This document shows, one piece after another, positions 1 through 7,679 of a stretch of DNA of 48,668 bases. A program made the position numbers and the translations under genes. Numbering within the stretch: the first letter of the stretch is position 1; each line of letters opens with the position of its first letter. This DNA is from Bacteroidales bacterium (GTDB lineage Bacteria > Bacteroidota > Bacteroidia > Bacteroidales > VadinHA17): NCBI GenBank assembly GCA_024762655.1, contig JANTHB010000017.1:1-48668 (forward strand), read 5' to 3'. Under the pieces are notes generated by a model. That model was not told the DNA's origin and searched no databases. It saw nothing but the letters and a program-made list of their open reading frames with translations.

Positions 1-632
1 TGTATGGTGACAATAGCCAGGCCGTTACGTGCATTGGCTCGTATTCTTTTATAGGCGGTCAATAAACGGGGATCTATCTTTTTCTGAAGCTCTTTTGACT
101 TTTCAGCGAGGAGCTCTTCTTCTTTTTGTGTATCAGAGATGATGGCATTCAGTTCCTCTTTTTTGCCTGCAAGATCTTTTTCCCTCTCCTGTAATTGTTC
201 TCTGGATTTTTCAATGGTAGTGTTTTTCTCTTTGATCTTTTCGGTGAATTCGCTGATATGCTTCTTGTACAATTCAATTTCCAGCTTCTGGTACTCGATT
301 TCCTTGGAAAGAGAATCAAACTCTCTGTTGTTACGTACATTCATCTGCTGAGCCTCGTATTTCTTGATCAGGGCCTCCGCATCCTTAATTTCGTTTTTTT
401 TACCGGCAATATTTTCTTCCAGATCTTTGATTTCCTTTTCATAGTTTTGAATACGCGTATTCAAACCTGCAATCTCATCTTCCAGATCCTGGACTTCCAG
501 GGGTAATTCGCCTCGGAGGGTCTTGATCTTATCAATCTTTGAGTCTGTTATCTGGAGAGAATACAAAAGTCTCAGCTTTTCTTCTATCGTTATTTCTTTT
601 GGCTCAGCGGTTGTTTTGCTTTTGGTACCCAT
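1..632 (-). CDS. C4-type zinc-ribbon coiled-coil protein (3' end cut off)
   Basis: The gene runs off the left edge, so only the first 210 residues are visible. From about residue 15 to 195 the chain is an almost continuous charged heptad coiled coil rich in Lys, Glu and Leu, with the family's conserved NNREFDSLSKE stretch near residues 101-111. This matches the zf-RING_7 / COG1579 family, whose C-terminal four-cysteine zinc ribbon would lie outside the window. The family's role is not established; a nucleic-acid or ribosome-related job has been suggested. The ATG at 632 lies two bases after the stop of the Nif3 gene, so the two are surely co-transcribed, and this pairing is common in Bacteroidota. 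No signal peptide is present, so it is cytoplasmic. The family is clear, the function is not. Confidence 0.88.
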   Translation of the reverse strand, partial: MGTKSKTTAEPKEITIEEKLRLLYSLQITDSKIDKIKTLRGELPLEVQDLEDEIAGLNTRIQNYEKEIKDLEENIAGKKNEIKDAEALIKKYEAQQMNVRNNREFDSLSKEIEYQKLEIELYKKHISEFTEKIKEKNTTIEKSREQLQEREKDLAGKKEELNAIISDTQKEEELLAEKSKELQKKIDPRLLTAYKRIRANARNGLAIVTI

Positions 633-634
633 TG

Positions 635-1732
635 TTAATAGTAATTTATAGGATTCGTTTTTACTTTTGAAAAATGAAGTGCAAAGTTAGGGAATTTTTT
701 CAAAAGTAAGTCATAAAATATTTCTGTTGTAAATTGCTCACTTTCAAAATGCCCGATATCCGCGATGACGATATTCCCGTCCGCATTAAAAAATTCGTGA
801 TATTTGAAGTCGGCACTGACAAAAAAATCTGCACCGGCGCGGATTGCAGCCCCGAGAAGAAAGCTTCCGGTACCTCCGCACAATGCCACTTTATGAACCT
901 CTTTATTTAACAAAGGGGTATGCCGGATACACGAGGTGTTAAACGCTTTTTTCAGTTTGTCCAGAAACGCTTTTTCACCAATCGGTGCAGGAAGGGATGC
1001 TGTTACACCCAGGCCTGCTCCCGGGAATTCATTCTCCAGTGAATAAATGTCATAGGCCGGTTCTTCATAAGGGTGAGCCTCTGTGATAGCCCGGATTATC
1101 CGGGATTGCAAATGAGCGGGGAAAATGGTTTCAGTCCTCACTTCCTTTTCCGTATGGAAAACACCGGGTTTCCCTGCAAAAGGATGAGTGTTCTCAGACC
1201 CCCGGAAAGTACCCTCACCCGTAACATTGAAACTACATTCGTCATAATTCCCGGCTGTTCCGGCGCCCGCCTCAAAAACAGCCGTCCTGACTTTTTCTGT
1301 ATACGCAACCGGGACAAAAACAACCAGCTTTCTTAATGCTCCCTTTCCGGGTGATAAAATACGGATGTTTTCCAGCTCCAGTTTTTCGGCCATTCGTGAG
1401 CTCACCCCTCCGGCGATCGAGTCAAAATTGGTGTGGCCGGCAAAAACTGCAATTTTGTTCCGGATGGCTTTGATCACGGTACGCTCTACGGCATTGCCCC
1501 CGGTAAGTTTCTTTAATCCCTTGAAAATAACGGGATGGTGGGCAATGATAAGGTTTAACCCCAACCGGATAGCCTCTTCTACAACCTCTTCCGTGACATC
1601 TATGGTCAGCAATGCCCCGTTAATTTCCATTTCATCATCCCCGGTCAATAAACCGGAGTTATCATAAGATTCCTGATACGAAAGCGGAGCGATCCCGTGC
1701 AGATAAGTCACTATATCTTTCAACTTTATCAT
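635..1732 (-). CDS. Nif3-like dinuclear metal-centre protein (YqfO/YbgI family)
   Basis: At 365 residues this is the long form of the NIF3 family, often annotated as GTP cyclohydrolase 1 type 2 on thin evidence. The metal-binding motifs are present: AHHPVIF (His65, His66), GHTNFD (His100, Asp104) and GHFESE near residues 327-332, which together hold the two-metal site. Between the two halves lies an inserted CutA1/PII-like domain, recognisable by AHPYEEPAYD around residue 217, typical of the YqfO subtype that forms hexameric toroids. It is cytoplasmic. It precedes the zinc-ribbon coiled-coil gene by two bases and follows a MerR gene by 90 bases in the same direction. The physiological substrate of the family is unresolved, so I give no enzymatic function. 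Confidence 0.93.
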   Translation of the reverse strand: MIKLKDIVTYLHGIAPLSYQESYDNSGLLTGDDEMEINGALLTIDVTEEVVEEAIRLGLNLIIAHHPVIFKGLKKLTGGNAVERTVIKAIRNKIAVFAGHTNFDSIAGGVSSRMAEKLELENIRILSPGKGALRKLVVFVPVAYTEKVRTAVFEAGAGTAGNYDECSFNVTGEGTFRGSENTHPFAGKPGVFHTEKEVRTETIFPAHLQSRIIRAITEAHPYEEPAYDIYSLENEFPGAGLGVTASLPAPIGEKAFLDKLKKAFNTSCIRHTPLLNKEVHKVALCGGTGSFLLGAAIRAGADFFVSADFKYHEFFNADGNIVIADIGHFESEQFTTEIFYDLLLKKFPNFALHFSKVKTNPINYY

Positions 1733-1822
1733 ATTGCTTGCAATGATTATGGAAAATATTACTTCTTCGTATCCTCTGAGTTGTTCCTATATTTCTTTTG
1801 CATCATCCCTCCCAGCACTCTT

Positions 1823-2158
1823 TCATAAATTATCCCGGATCTCCAGCAATAACCTGCGGATTTCCTGCAAGGTTTTTACGACCTCAAAGTTTTCAACCGT
1901 TTCTTCCTTGTTTTCACGAAGTTTCTTTTTGGCCCCTCTCAGGGTCATGCCTCTTTCCTTGACAAGATGGTAGATAATGTGAAAATTATCAATGTCTTTT
2001 TGCGTAAACAGTCTATTCCCTTTCTTGTTCTTTTTAGGCTTGATAATATCAAATTCCTTTTCCCAGTAACGGATCAGAGAGGTATTTACATGGAACATTT
2101 CTGCCACTTCTCCGATGGAGTAATACAAACGTTCGACTTTTTTTTCTTTGTAAGGCAC
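1823..2158 (-). CDS. MerR family transcriptional regulator
   Basis: This 111-residue protein has a winged-helix MerR domain at about residues 10-78, beginning YSIGEVAEMFHV and including SLIRYWEKEFDIIKP and the second-wing residues GNRLFTQKDI. The C-terminal third is a short coiled coil (ENKEETVENFEVVKTLQEIR) for dimerisation. It has no cysteine cluster or extended effector domain, so it is not a classical metal or drug sensor. Short MerR proteins of this kind sit close to the M23 peptidase and alaS genes in many Bacteroidota, as I recall; here a beta-propeller gene lies between it and the M23 gene. The target promoter is unknown. The 90 bases between it and the Nif3 gene hold nothing recognisable. 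Confidence 0.92.
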   Translation of the reverse strand: MPYKEKKVERLYYSIGEVAEMFHVNTSLIRYWEKEFDIIKPKKNKKGNRLFTQKDIDNFHIIYHLVKERGMTLRGAKKKLRENKEETVENFEVVKTLQEIRRLLLEIRDNL

Positions 2159-2220
2159 GTTTCAGTGATTGAAAATAGAAGACCAAATTAAAAAAAATAC
2201 TTTATATAACAATAAGTTTT

Positions 2221-3828
2221 TCATTGTTTTCCAAAACAGTATAAAAAACCATTCCTGGAAGCGAGATACAATCTTCCGTTCCAGACGATGGGGGTTGCTT
2301 CGAAAGGAGCATTGAAATGATCCAGAAATTTAAGGCTTATATTGTTTTGTTTGTTTTCAATAAGATAGAGGTACAGGCCGTTATATCCTGCCGCGATGAG
2401 TTTATTGCCAACAATCAGCGGGGTGGAGATAGACGGACCGATATGTTTGCGGACGAGGAGGTGCGGCAGGGGCCAGCTGCGGACAGAGTCGGGACCTATG
2501 TGAGTTGTGTCGGGCAGCAGGCTGTTGTGTTGTACCAGGTAAAGATAGCCGTCTATTCCCGAAAATGCTGCCAGCGGGGGATATCCTTGCGGGAGATAGT
2601 GGTCGTTAACGGCAGCGGTACCGATTACCCCGCCTTCCCACGAACCTACGCTGTCATTGGCGGCGGGCTGAAACCATACAACCGCCTGTGACGGCGGTTT
2701 ACGCGGATCCAGCTTGAACACCCCTCCCGGCCCGGGGATATACTGTCTTTCGACGGAGACCAGAATACAACTGTCGCGGGTGACCACAGGAGATCCGTCC
2801 ATGTCCGAACCGATATAAAAATCCCAGTCCAGCCGGTGGGTGTTCATGTTGTAACCGAAGACATGGCCTGATCCGGAAGTGATAAATATCCTGCGGCCCA
2901 GACGGCTGGGAGAAGATTCCGTGACCACATTGTATTTATGCCTGATCACATCTTCCCGCCGGTATAACCTGATTTCCCTGAGGATCCTGGGTTGTAGCAT
3001 GCGGTCTTTCACCCTTGCCACGGCCGGGTCGGGATCAAGGATGGTGAACAACGAGTTTTCCAGGCCAATATACAAGGTGTCATGCAGGATTAGGGCTGAG
3101 CCGTCTACGTCACGGCTGTAGCTGTCGGTCCATTTGCTGTCCAGACGCCATAGCTCTTTACCCGTAAGCAGAGAGATAGCCCTGAAACTGGGAATATGGG
3201 GTGCATCGAGGTAATGCTCCGTACCAAGACGACTCCCCTGAAAAATGATATATTCTTCTTCGCGGGTGCGGGCCTTCGCGTTGTGCCAGATGGTGCCGGT
3301 CCCTTTAACTACATCGTCGAAGGTGTATTGCCAGACGATCTTTCCGTTGCTGGCATCGATCTTTTTCAGGTGATGATCATAAGCTCCTTGGATCACGTAT
3401 AATCGACCGTCTTCCCTGACAAGTAACGGCTGTCCTGTCCACCCGGCCCCGGCCCAGATCCTTTCCCCCAGGTTCCTGGAGATCACGGTCTTTCCTTTGC
3501 CCAGGTAAAGTTTCCATAGTACGTGAAGATGGTCAGGCGCTTTGTTCCCGTAAAAATTACGTTTGTCATTGCCCAGGAAGGTCCCGTCCAGTATTTCAAC
3601 ATTCATTCCGGCGGAATCATGAGGAGTGGTGGTTACCGGATGACCCGTACCGCAGATTCCTGTTCCCGGGAACAGCAGAGAGAATATGAGAAAGACATTT
3701 AATCTAAAGGATTTTCCGGACAGGCCCGCCCGGACGACTGACCAGTCGGACGGGCCCGCCCGGACGACTGACCAGTCGGACGGGTTACCCCGGGAATCGT
3801 TCGTTTTAAGAAATTTCTTTATGCTCAT
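2221..3828 (-). CDS. PQQ-like beta-propeller repeat protein with a repeat-derived N-terminus
   Basis: The 535-residue product is an exported beta-propeller: repeated strands such as GRLYVIQGAYDHHLKKID, GKIVWQYTF, LLTGKELWRLDS and NGFLYCFGKQ are the typical PQQ/BamB-like blade pattern, and a hydrophobic signal segment (VFLIFSLLFPGTGICG) lies at about residues 44-59. Such proteins bind ligands or act as scaffolds outside the cytoplasm; no cofactor can be assigned. The start is odd. The only usable in-frame start is the ATG at 3826-3828, and the following residues come from repeat DNA: residues 16-35 are two exact copies of PSDWSVVRAG encoded by a 30-base tandem repeat, and the first codons match a hairpin repeat at 20595-20616. 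The 45-residue extension before the signal segment is unusual. An upstream intrinsic terminator ends nine bases before the start, so expression is uncertain. Confidence 0.82.
   Translation of the reverse strand: MSIKKFLKTNDSRGNPSDWSVVRAGPSDWSVVRAGLSGKSFRLNVFLIFSLLFPGTGICGTGHPVTTTPHDSAGMNVEILDGTFLGNDKRNFYGNKAPDHLHVLWKLYLGKGKTVISRNLGERIWAGAGWTGQPLLVREDGRLYVIQGAYDHHLKKIDASNGKIVWQYTFDDVVKGTGTIWHNAKARTREEEYIIFQGSRLGTEHYLDAPHIPSFRAISLLTGKELWRLDSKWTDSYSRDVDGSALILHDTLYIGLENSLFTILDPDPAVARVKDRMLQPRILREIRLYRREDVIRHKYNVVTESSPSRLGRRIFITSGSGHVFGYNMNTHRLDWDFYIGSDMDGSPVVTRDSCILVSVERQYIPGPGGVFKLDPRKPPSQAVVWFQPAANDSVGSWEGGVIGTAAVNDHYLPQGYPPLAAFSGIDGYLYLVQHNSLLPDTTHIGPDSVRSWPLPHLLVRKHIGPSISTPLIVGNKLIAAGYNGLYLYLIENKQNNISLKFLDHFNAPFEATPIVWNGRLYLASRNGFLYCFGKQ
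3724..3783. repeat. Two exact 30-bp GC-rich palindromic units in tandem
   Basis: The units at 3724-3753 and 3754-3783 are identical. Each contains the inverted repeat CGACTG-AC-CAGTCG, extended outward by CCCG/CGGG with two mismatches. A variant with a different core (CGGACGACTGTCCGTTCGGACGG) lies at 20421-20443. Here the repeat falls inside the reading frame of the beta-propeller gene; because 30 is divisible by three, the frame is kept. Confidence 0.9.
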
Positions 3829-3836
3829 TCTTTTTC

Positions 3837-3865
3837 AAAAAAAAACCGTTCGCAGTGAACGGTTT
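3837..3865 (-). terminator. Rho-independent terminator after the M23 peptidase gene
   Basis: Read on the minus strand, a 9-bp stem (AAACCGTTC / GAACGGTTT, 3843-3865) with a 5-base loop is followed by nine T residues (3837-3845). It ends transcripts of the M23 gene 39 bases past its stop and lies just upstream of the ATG of the beta-propeller gene. Confidence 0.85.
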
Positions 3866-3903
3866 GTGGTGATGGAGAAATATTTTTATTTACATAGGTT
3901 GGA

Positions 3904-4875
3904 TCAATCGAGAGATTGCTTGACATTATTGGTCAGTTCAACCATTTTTTCATATTCATCGGCGGTAAGGTCATTGAAAAAATAGTTGACTGGATTCACA
4001 TATTTTCCTCTCAGCATCACACCGTAATGCAGGTGCGGCCCTGTGGACAGTCCTGTGTTTCCAACATAACCGATCACGTCGCCCCGTTTAACATGTTGTC
4101 CTTTTTTAACATTAAAGGCGTTCAGGTGTGCATAGAGTGACACATATCCGAATCCATGGTCGATAAGGATCTCGTTCCCATATCCTCTGCGGGAACGGAC
4201 CACTTTTTTAATCACTCCGTCGCCCGTGGCATATATAGGTGTGCCTTTGGGTGCTGTGAAGTCAATCCCATAATGGAACTTCCGTATTTTGTATATAGGA
4301 TGGATTCTCCAGCCCCAGCCGGCAGAAATACGACGCAGGTTTTTGTTGGAAATAGGCTGGATGGCCGGAACACAGGAAAGCATTTTTTCCTTGTTTTGTG
4401 CCAGCTTGATTAGCTCGTCATAGGACTTGCTCTGAACATAAGCCTCTTTGGTTATGATGTCCAGTTTCCGGGCGGTCTCAATAATAATATCCGAGTTGTC
4501 ATATCCTTCCAAATCGGAATATTTATTGATACCCCCGTATCCGGCTTTTCTTACCGAGGATGGAATCGGGTCGGCTTCAAAGATGGTCCGGTACAGATTG
4601 TCATCCCTTTGTTGCAGATCAGCCAGCACAGTGCTTACCTGCTCCAGCCGCTTATTCATGATCTCATATTGAGCCCTCATGGCAGATACTTCCCGCTTCA
4701 GTTTCTTTTCCTTCGGGGAATCTATGAAATAGGAGAGAATCCCAAAATAAACCCCCGCCAGCAACATGCTGGCAAACAAATAAATAAAAAACCGAAAGAT
4801 TTTTTGCTTAAATGTGTGTTCTATCCGGTCATACTGAAGCGTCTCCGGATTAAAACGATATTTTGCTTTGGCCAT
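3904..4875 (-). CDS. Membrane-anchored M23 family metallopeptidase
   Basis: The 323-residue protein has a short cytoplasmic N-terminus, a single membrane helix at about 28-50, a coiled coil at about 54-90, and a LytM/M23 zinc peptidase domain at about 185-300. The metal and catalytic residues are all present: His201 and Asp205 in FHYGIDF, His250 in LYAHLN, and His281/His283 in GPHLHYG. It should therefore be an active murein endopeptidase, or an activator, acting on peptidoglycan cross-links in the periplasm. It is transcribed divergently from alaS; a consensus Bacteroidota promoter lies at 4905-4935 and a strong terminator follows the gene, so it looks monocistronic. Placement next to alaS is common in the phylum. 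The start is well fixed by the promoter spacing. Confidence 0.95.
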   Translation of the reverse strand: MAKAKYRFNPETLQYDRIEHTFKQKIFRFFIYLFASMLLAGVYFGILSYFIDSPKEKKLKREVSAMRAQYEIMNKRLEQVSTVLADLQQRDDNLYRTIFEADPIPSSVRKAGYGGINKYSDLEGYDNSDIIIETARKLDIITKEAYVQSKSYDELIKLAQNKEKMLSCVPAIQPISNKNLRRISAGWGWRIHPIYKIRKFHYGIDFTAPKGTPIYATGDGVIKKVVRSRRGYGNEILIDHGFGYVSLYAHLNAFNVKKGQHVKRGDVIGYVGNTGLSTGPHLHYGVMLRGKYVNPVNYFFNDLTADEYEKMVELTNNVKQSLD

Positions 4876-4904
4876 TCAGCAAATATTTTAACAAAATTTG
4901 AGTG

Positions 4905-4935
4905 CAAAACTAAAGAATTAAACTAATTTTACAAA
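4905..4935 (-). promoter_or_regulatory. Bacteroidota-type promoter for the M23 peptidase gene
   Basis: On the minus strand TTTG (4932-4935) is followed after exactly 19 bases by TAGTTTTG (4905-4912), matching the TTTG / TAnnTTTG consensus. The start codon lies 29 bases downstream of the -7 box. Confidence 0.75.
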
Positions 4936-5002
4936 CTTTTGAACGATAATTTTAATAAAAAGGTTACATAATTGGCCTGAAATAATTGTAATTTAGAAAT
5001 AT

Positions 5003-7648
5003 ATGACAAGCGCAGAGGTTAGAAAACAGTTTTTGGATTATTTTCGTTCCAGGGGACATGAGATCGTGCCGTCGGCACCGATGGTGGTAAAAAATGATCC
5101 GACGTTGATGTTTACGAATGCCGGAATGAACCAATTCAAGGATATTTTCCTGGGTAACAGGAAACCGGATTATCCCCGTGTTGCCAATGCCCAGAAATGC
5201 TTGCGTGTTTCCGGAAAACATAATGATCTGGAGGAGGTAGGACACGATACCTATCATCATACCATGTTTGAGATGTTGGGAAACTGGTCCTTTGGCGACT
5301 ACTTCAAAAAAGAAGCGATACAGATGGCCTGGGAGTTTTTGACGGAAAGGATGGGTATCGATCCCGGGAGGTTATATGCTACGGTCCTTGGCGGCGATGC
5401 TGCGGAAGGGCTGCAACGGGATGACGAAGCCGCTCATTATTGGGCGGAAAATCTTCCGGAGGGTCATATTCTCGACGGCTCGAAAAAAGATAACTTCTGG
5501 GAAATGGGAGATACCGGTCCGTGCGGTCCCTGCACGGAAATTCATATTGACATCCGGGATGAGGCCGAGAGGAATAAAGTGCCGGGGGAAGAACTGGTTA
5601 ACAAAGATTATCCCGAAGTCATTGAAATATGGAATCTGGTTTTTATTCAGTATAACCGCAAGGAGAACGGAGAACTTGTCCCTTTGCCGGTAAATCATGT
5701 GGACACGGGCATGGGGTTCGAGCGGCTTTGCATGATCATGCAGGGCAAGAAATCCAATTATGAAACGGATATTTTTATGCCCCTGATCCGGGAGATAAGT
5801 GCAGTAGCAGGAACCCCTTATGGCAAGGACAAAGGGGCGGATGCGGCTATGCATGTGGTAGCCGATCACCTTCGGGCCGTGGCTTTTTCCATCGCCGACG
5901 GTCAGTTGCCCTCCAACAACAAGGCAGGGTATGTAATCCGCAGGATCCTGCGGCGGGCAGTGCGTTATGGTTATACCTACCTGAAACTAAACGAACCGTT
6001 TATCTACCGCCTGGTCCCTGTGCTGGGTCAGGTGATGGGCCATGCCTATCCCGAAATACTGAAACAGGAGGAGCTGATCACCCGTGTGATCCGCGAAGAG
6101 GAACGGGCTTTTCTGCGTACCCTGGAAACCGGAATAAACAGACTTGAATCGGTAATATCCCGTAGTAAGGAGAAAAATAAACGTCAACTGGACGGAAAGA
6201 TTGCTTTTGAATTGTACGATACTTTTGGCTTTCCCCTCGACCTGACAGCCCTGATAGCTAGGGAAAATAACATGGAGGTGGATAAGGCAGGCTTCGACAT
6301 GGAGATGCAGAGGCAGAAAACCCGTTCTCGTAATGCCGCCGTCCAGGATACCTCCGACTGGGTGGAACTGCAGCGTGATAGCGAAGAGACGTTTGTCGGT
6401 TATGACCAGCTGGAAACAGAAGTGCGGATCGTAAAATACCGGAAAGTCAATCAGAAAAAAAAGGAGTACTATCATCTGGTGTTTGATAAAACCCCTTTCT
6501 ATGCCGAATCCGGGGGCCAGGTTGGGGATACCGGCCTCCTGAAGAATGACGGAGAGAGGATACGTATCCTGAATACAATCAGGGAAAATGAGCTGATCAT
6601 CCACATTGCCGACAAACTGCCGGAAAATCCGGAAGCTGTTTTTACGGCGGTGGTTGACCGGGAGAAAAGGCAGTCCACAGCCAATAATCATACCGCTACA
6701 CACTTGCTGCACTGGGCTTTGCGAAAGGTTCTGGGGACACATGTCGAACAGAAAGGATCACTGGTGCACCCGGATTATCTCCGTTTTGACTTTTCTCATT
6801 TCCGGAAAATGACGGAGGACGAGCTGGTGAAGGTCGCTTCTCTGGTCAATGAAAAGATACGGGAAAATATCCCGCTGAAAGAGTTGAGGGACATCCCTCT
6901 GGAGGAAGCACGTGCTATGGGAGCCATGTCATTGTTTGGAGAAAAATATGGCGAAAAGGTACGGGTGATCCGTTTCGGAGAATCGGTGGAGTTGTGCGGC
7001 GGGACACACGTGGAATCCACCGGCCGGATTGGCTTGTTCCTGATCGTCTCTGAGAGTGCGGTAGCCGCAGGTATACGAAGGATTGAAGCGGTGACCGGCA
7101 GAAAAGCCGAGGAACTGGTTTATGAAAAAAGCCGGCTGCTGGATGAGCTGAAAAGTTTATTGAAAGTAAATAAGGATATTCCGGCCCGGGTGAAAGAGTT
7201 GCTGGAAGAGAATAAACGAGCGGCAGCTGGCCTGGAAGAATGCAACCGGGAACGACTGGTTCAGGTAAAGGACAAATTACTGGCTGCCGGCGAAACGATG
7301 GGAGATATTCGTCTGATCCATGGGATTGTGGAACTTCCTTCTTCAAAAATGATGAGGGACCTGGCTTTCCGCATGAAAAATGAGGTGCCCGGACTGGTAC
7401 TGGTGGCCGGAGCCGTCTTTGATGGGAAACCGATACTGGCGGTAATGCTTGCCGATGAGATTGTCCGGAAAAAAGATCTTGACGCCCGGGAGATCATACA
7501 GGTTGTAGCACAAGAGATCCGTGGCGGCGGTGGCGGCCAGCCGTTTTATGCTACCGCCGGCGGCAAAAACCCGCAGGGCCTCGAAAAAGCAATAACCACT
7601 GCCGTATCTCTGATAAAAGATAAACTTGAAAAAGAAACTACAACATAA
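5003..7648 (+). CDS. alaS: Alanyl-tRNA synthetase
   Basis: This 881-residue class II synthetase charges tRNA-Ala. It has the family's full length and order: a catalytic domain starting RKQFLDYFRSRGHEIVPSAP and including MFTNAGMNQFKD and the WNLVFIQYNR region, then the editing domain with zinc ligands His563 and His567 (HTATH) and Cys665 and His669 (CGGTH), a coiled coil near 700-750, and a C-Ala domain ending in the glycine-rich RGGGGGQPFYATAGG. All editing ligands are intact, so mischarged Ser- and Gly-tRNA can be cleared. The ATG at 5003 matches the usual N-terminus (TSAEVRKQFL). It is divergent from the M23 gene. A TAATTTAG box at 4989-4996 is too close to the ATG to be a credible promoter. 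Confidence 0.99.
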   Translation: MTSAEVRKQFLDYFRSRGHEIVPSAPMVVKNDPTLMFTNAGMNQFKDIFLGNRKPDYPRVANAQKCLRVSGKHNDLEEVGHDTYHHTMFEMLGNWSFGDYFKKEAIQMAWEFLTERMGIDPGRLYATVLGGDAAEGLQRDDEAAHYWAENLPEGHILDGSKKDNFWEMGDTGPCGPCTEIHIDIRDEAERNKVPGEELVNKDYPEVIEIWNLVFIQYNRKENGELVPLPVNHVDTGMGFERLCMIMQGKKSNYETDIFMPLIREISAVAGTPYGKDKGADAAMHVVADHLRAVAFSIADGQLPSNNKAGYVIRRILRRAVRYGYTYLKLNEPFIYRLVPVLGQVMGHAYPEILKQEELITRVIREEERAFLRTLETGINRLESVISRSKEKNKRQLDGKIAFELYDTFGFPLDLTALIARENNMEVDKAGFDMEMQRQKTRSRNAAVQDTSDWVELQRDSEETFVGYDQLETEVRIVKYRKVNQKKKEYYHLVFDKTPFYAESGGQVGDTGLLKNDGERIRILNTIRENELIIHIADKLPENPEAVFTAVVDREKRQSTANNHTATHLLHWALRKVLGTHVEQKGSLVHPDYLRFDFSHFRKMTEDELVKVASLVNEKIRENIPLKELRDIPLEEARAMGAMSLFGEKYGEKVRVIRFGESVELCGGTHVESTGRIGLFLIVSESAVAAGIRRIEAVTGRKAEELVYEKSRLLDELKSLLKVNKDIPARVKELLEENKRAAAGLEECNRERLVQVKDKLLAAGETMGDIRLIHGIVELPSSKMMRDLAFRMKNEVPGLVLVAGAVFDGKPILAVMLADEIVRKKDLDAREIIQVVAQEIRGGGGGQPFYATAGGKNPQGLEKAITTAVSLIKDKLEKETTT

Positions 7649-7679
7649 CCATGATTCGTAACTCACCGGTCATGGGTTC

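Noticed and set aside
5987-6742. A 251-residue minus-strand frame inside alaS
   Set aside because: It is a shadow of the conserved alaS frame, with no recognisable domain.
7647-7678. Hairpin between alaS and the acyl-CoA ligase gene as a firm terminator
   Set aside because: The stem is imperfect with a bulge and the T-tract is interrupted; it is only mentioned in the ligase entry.
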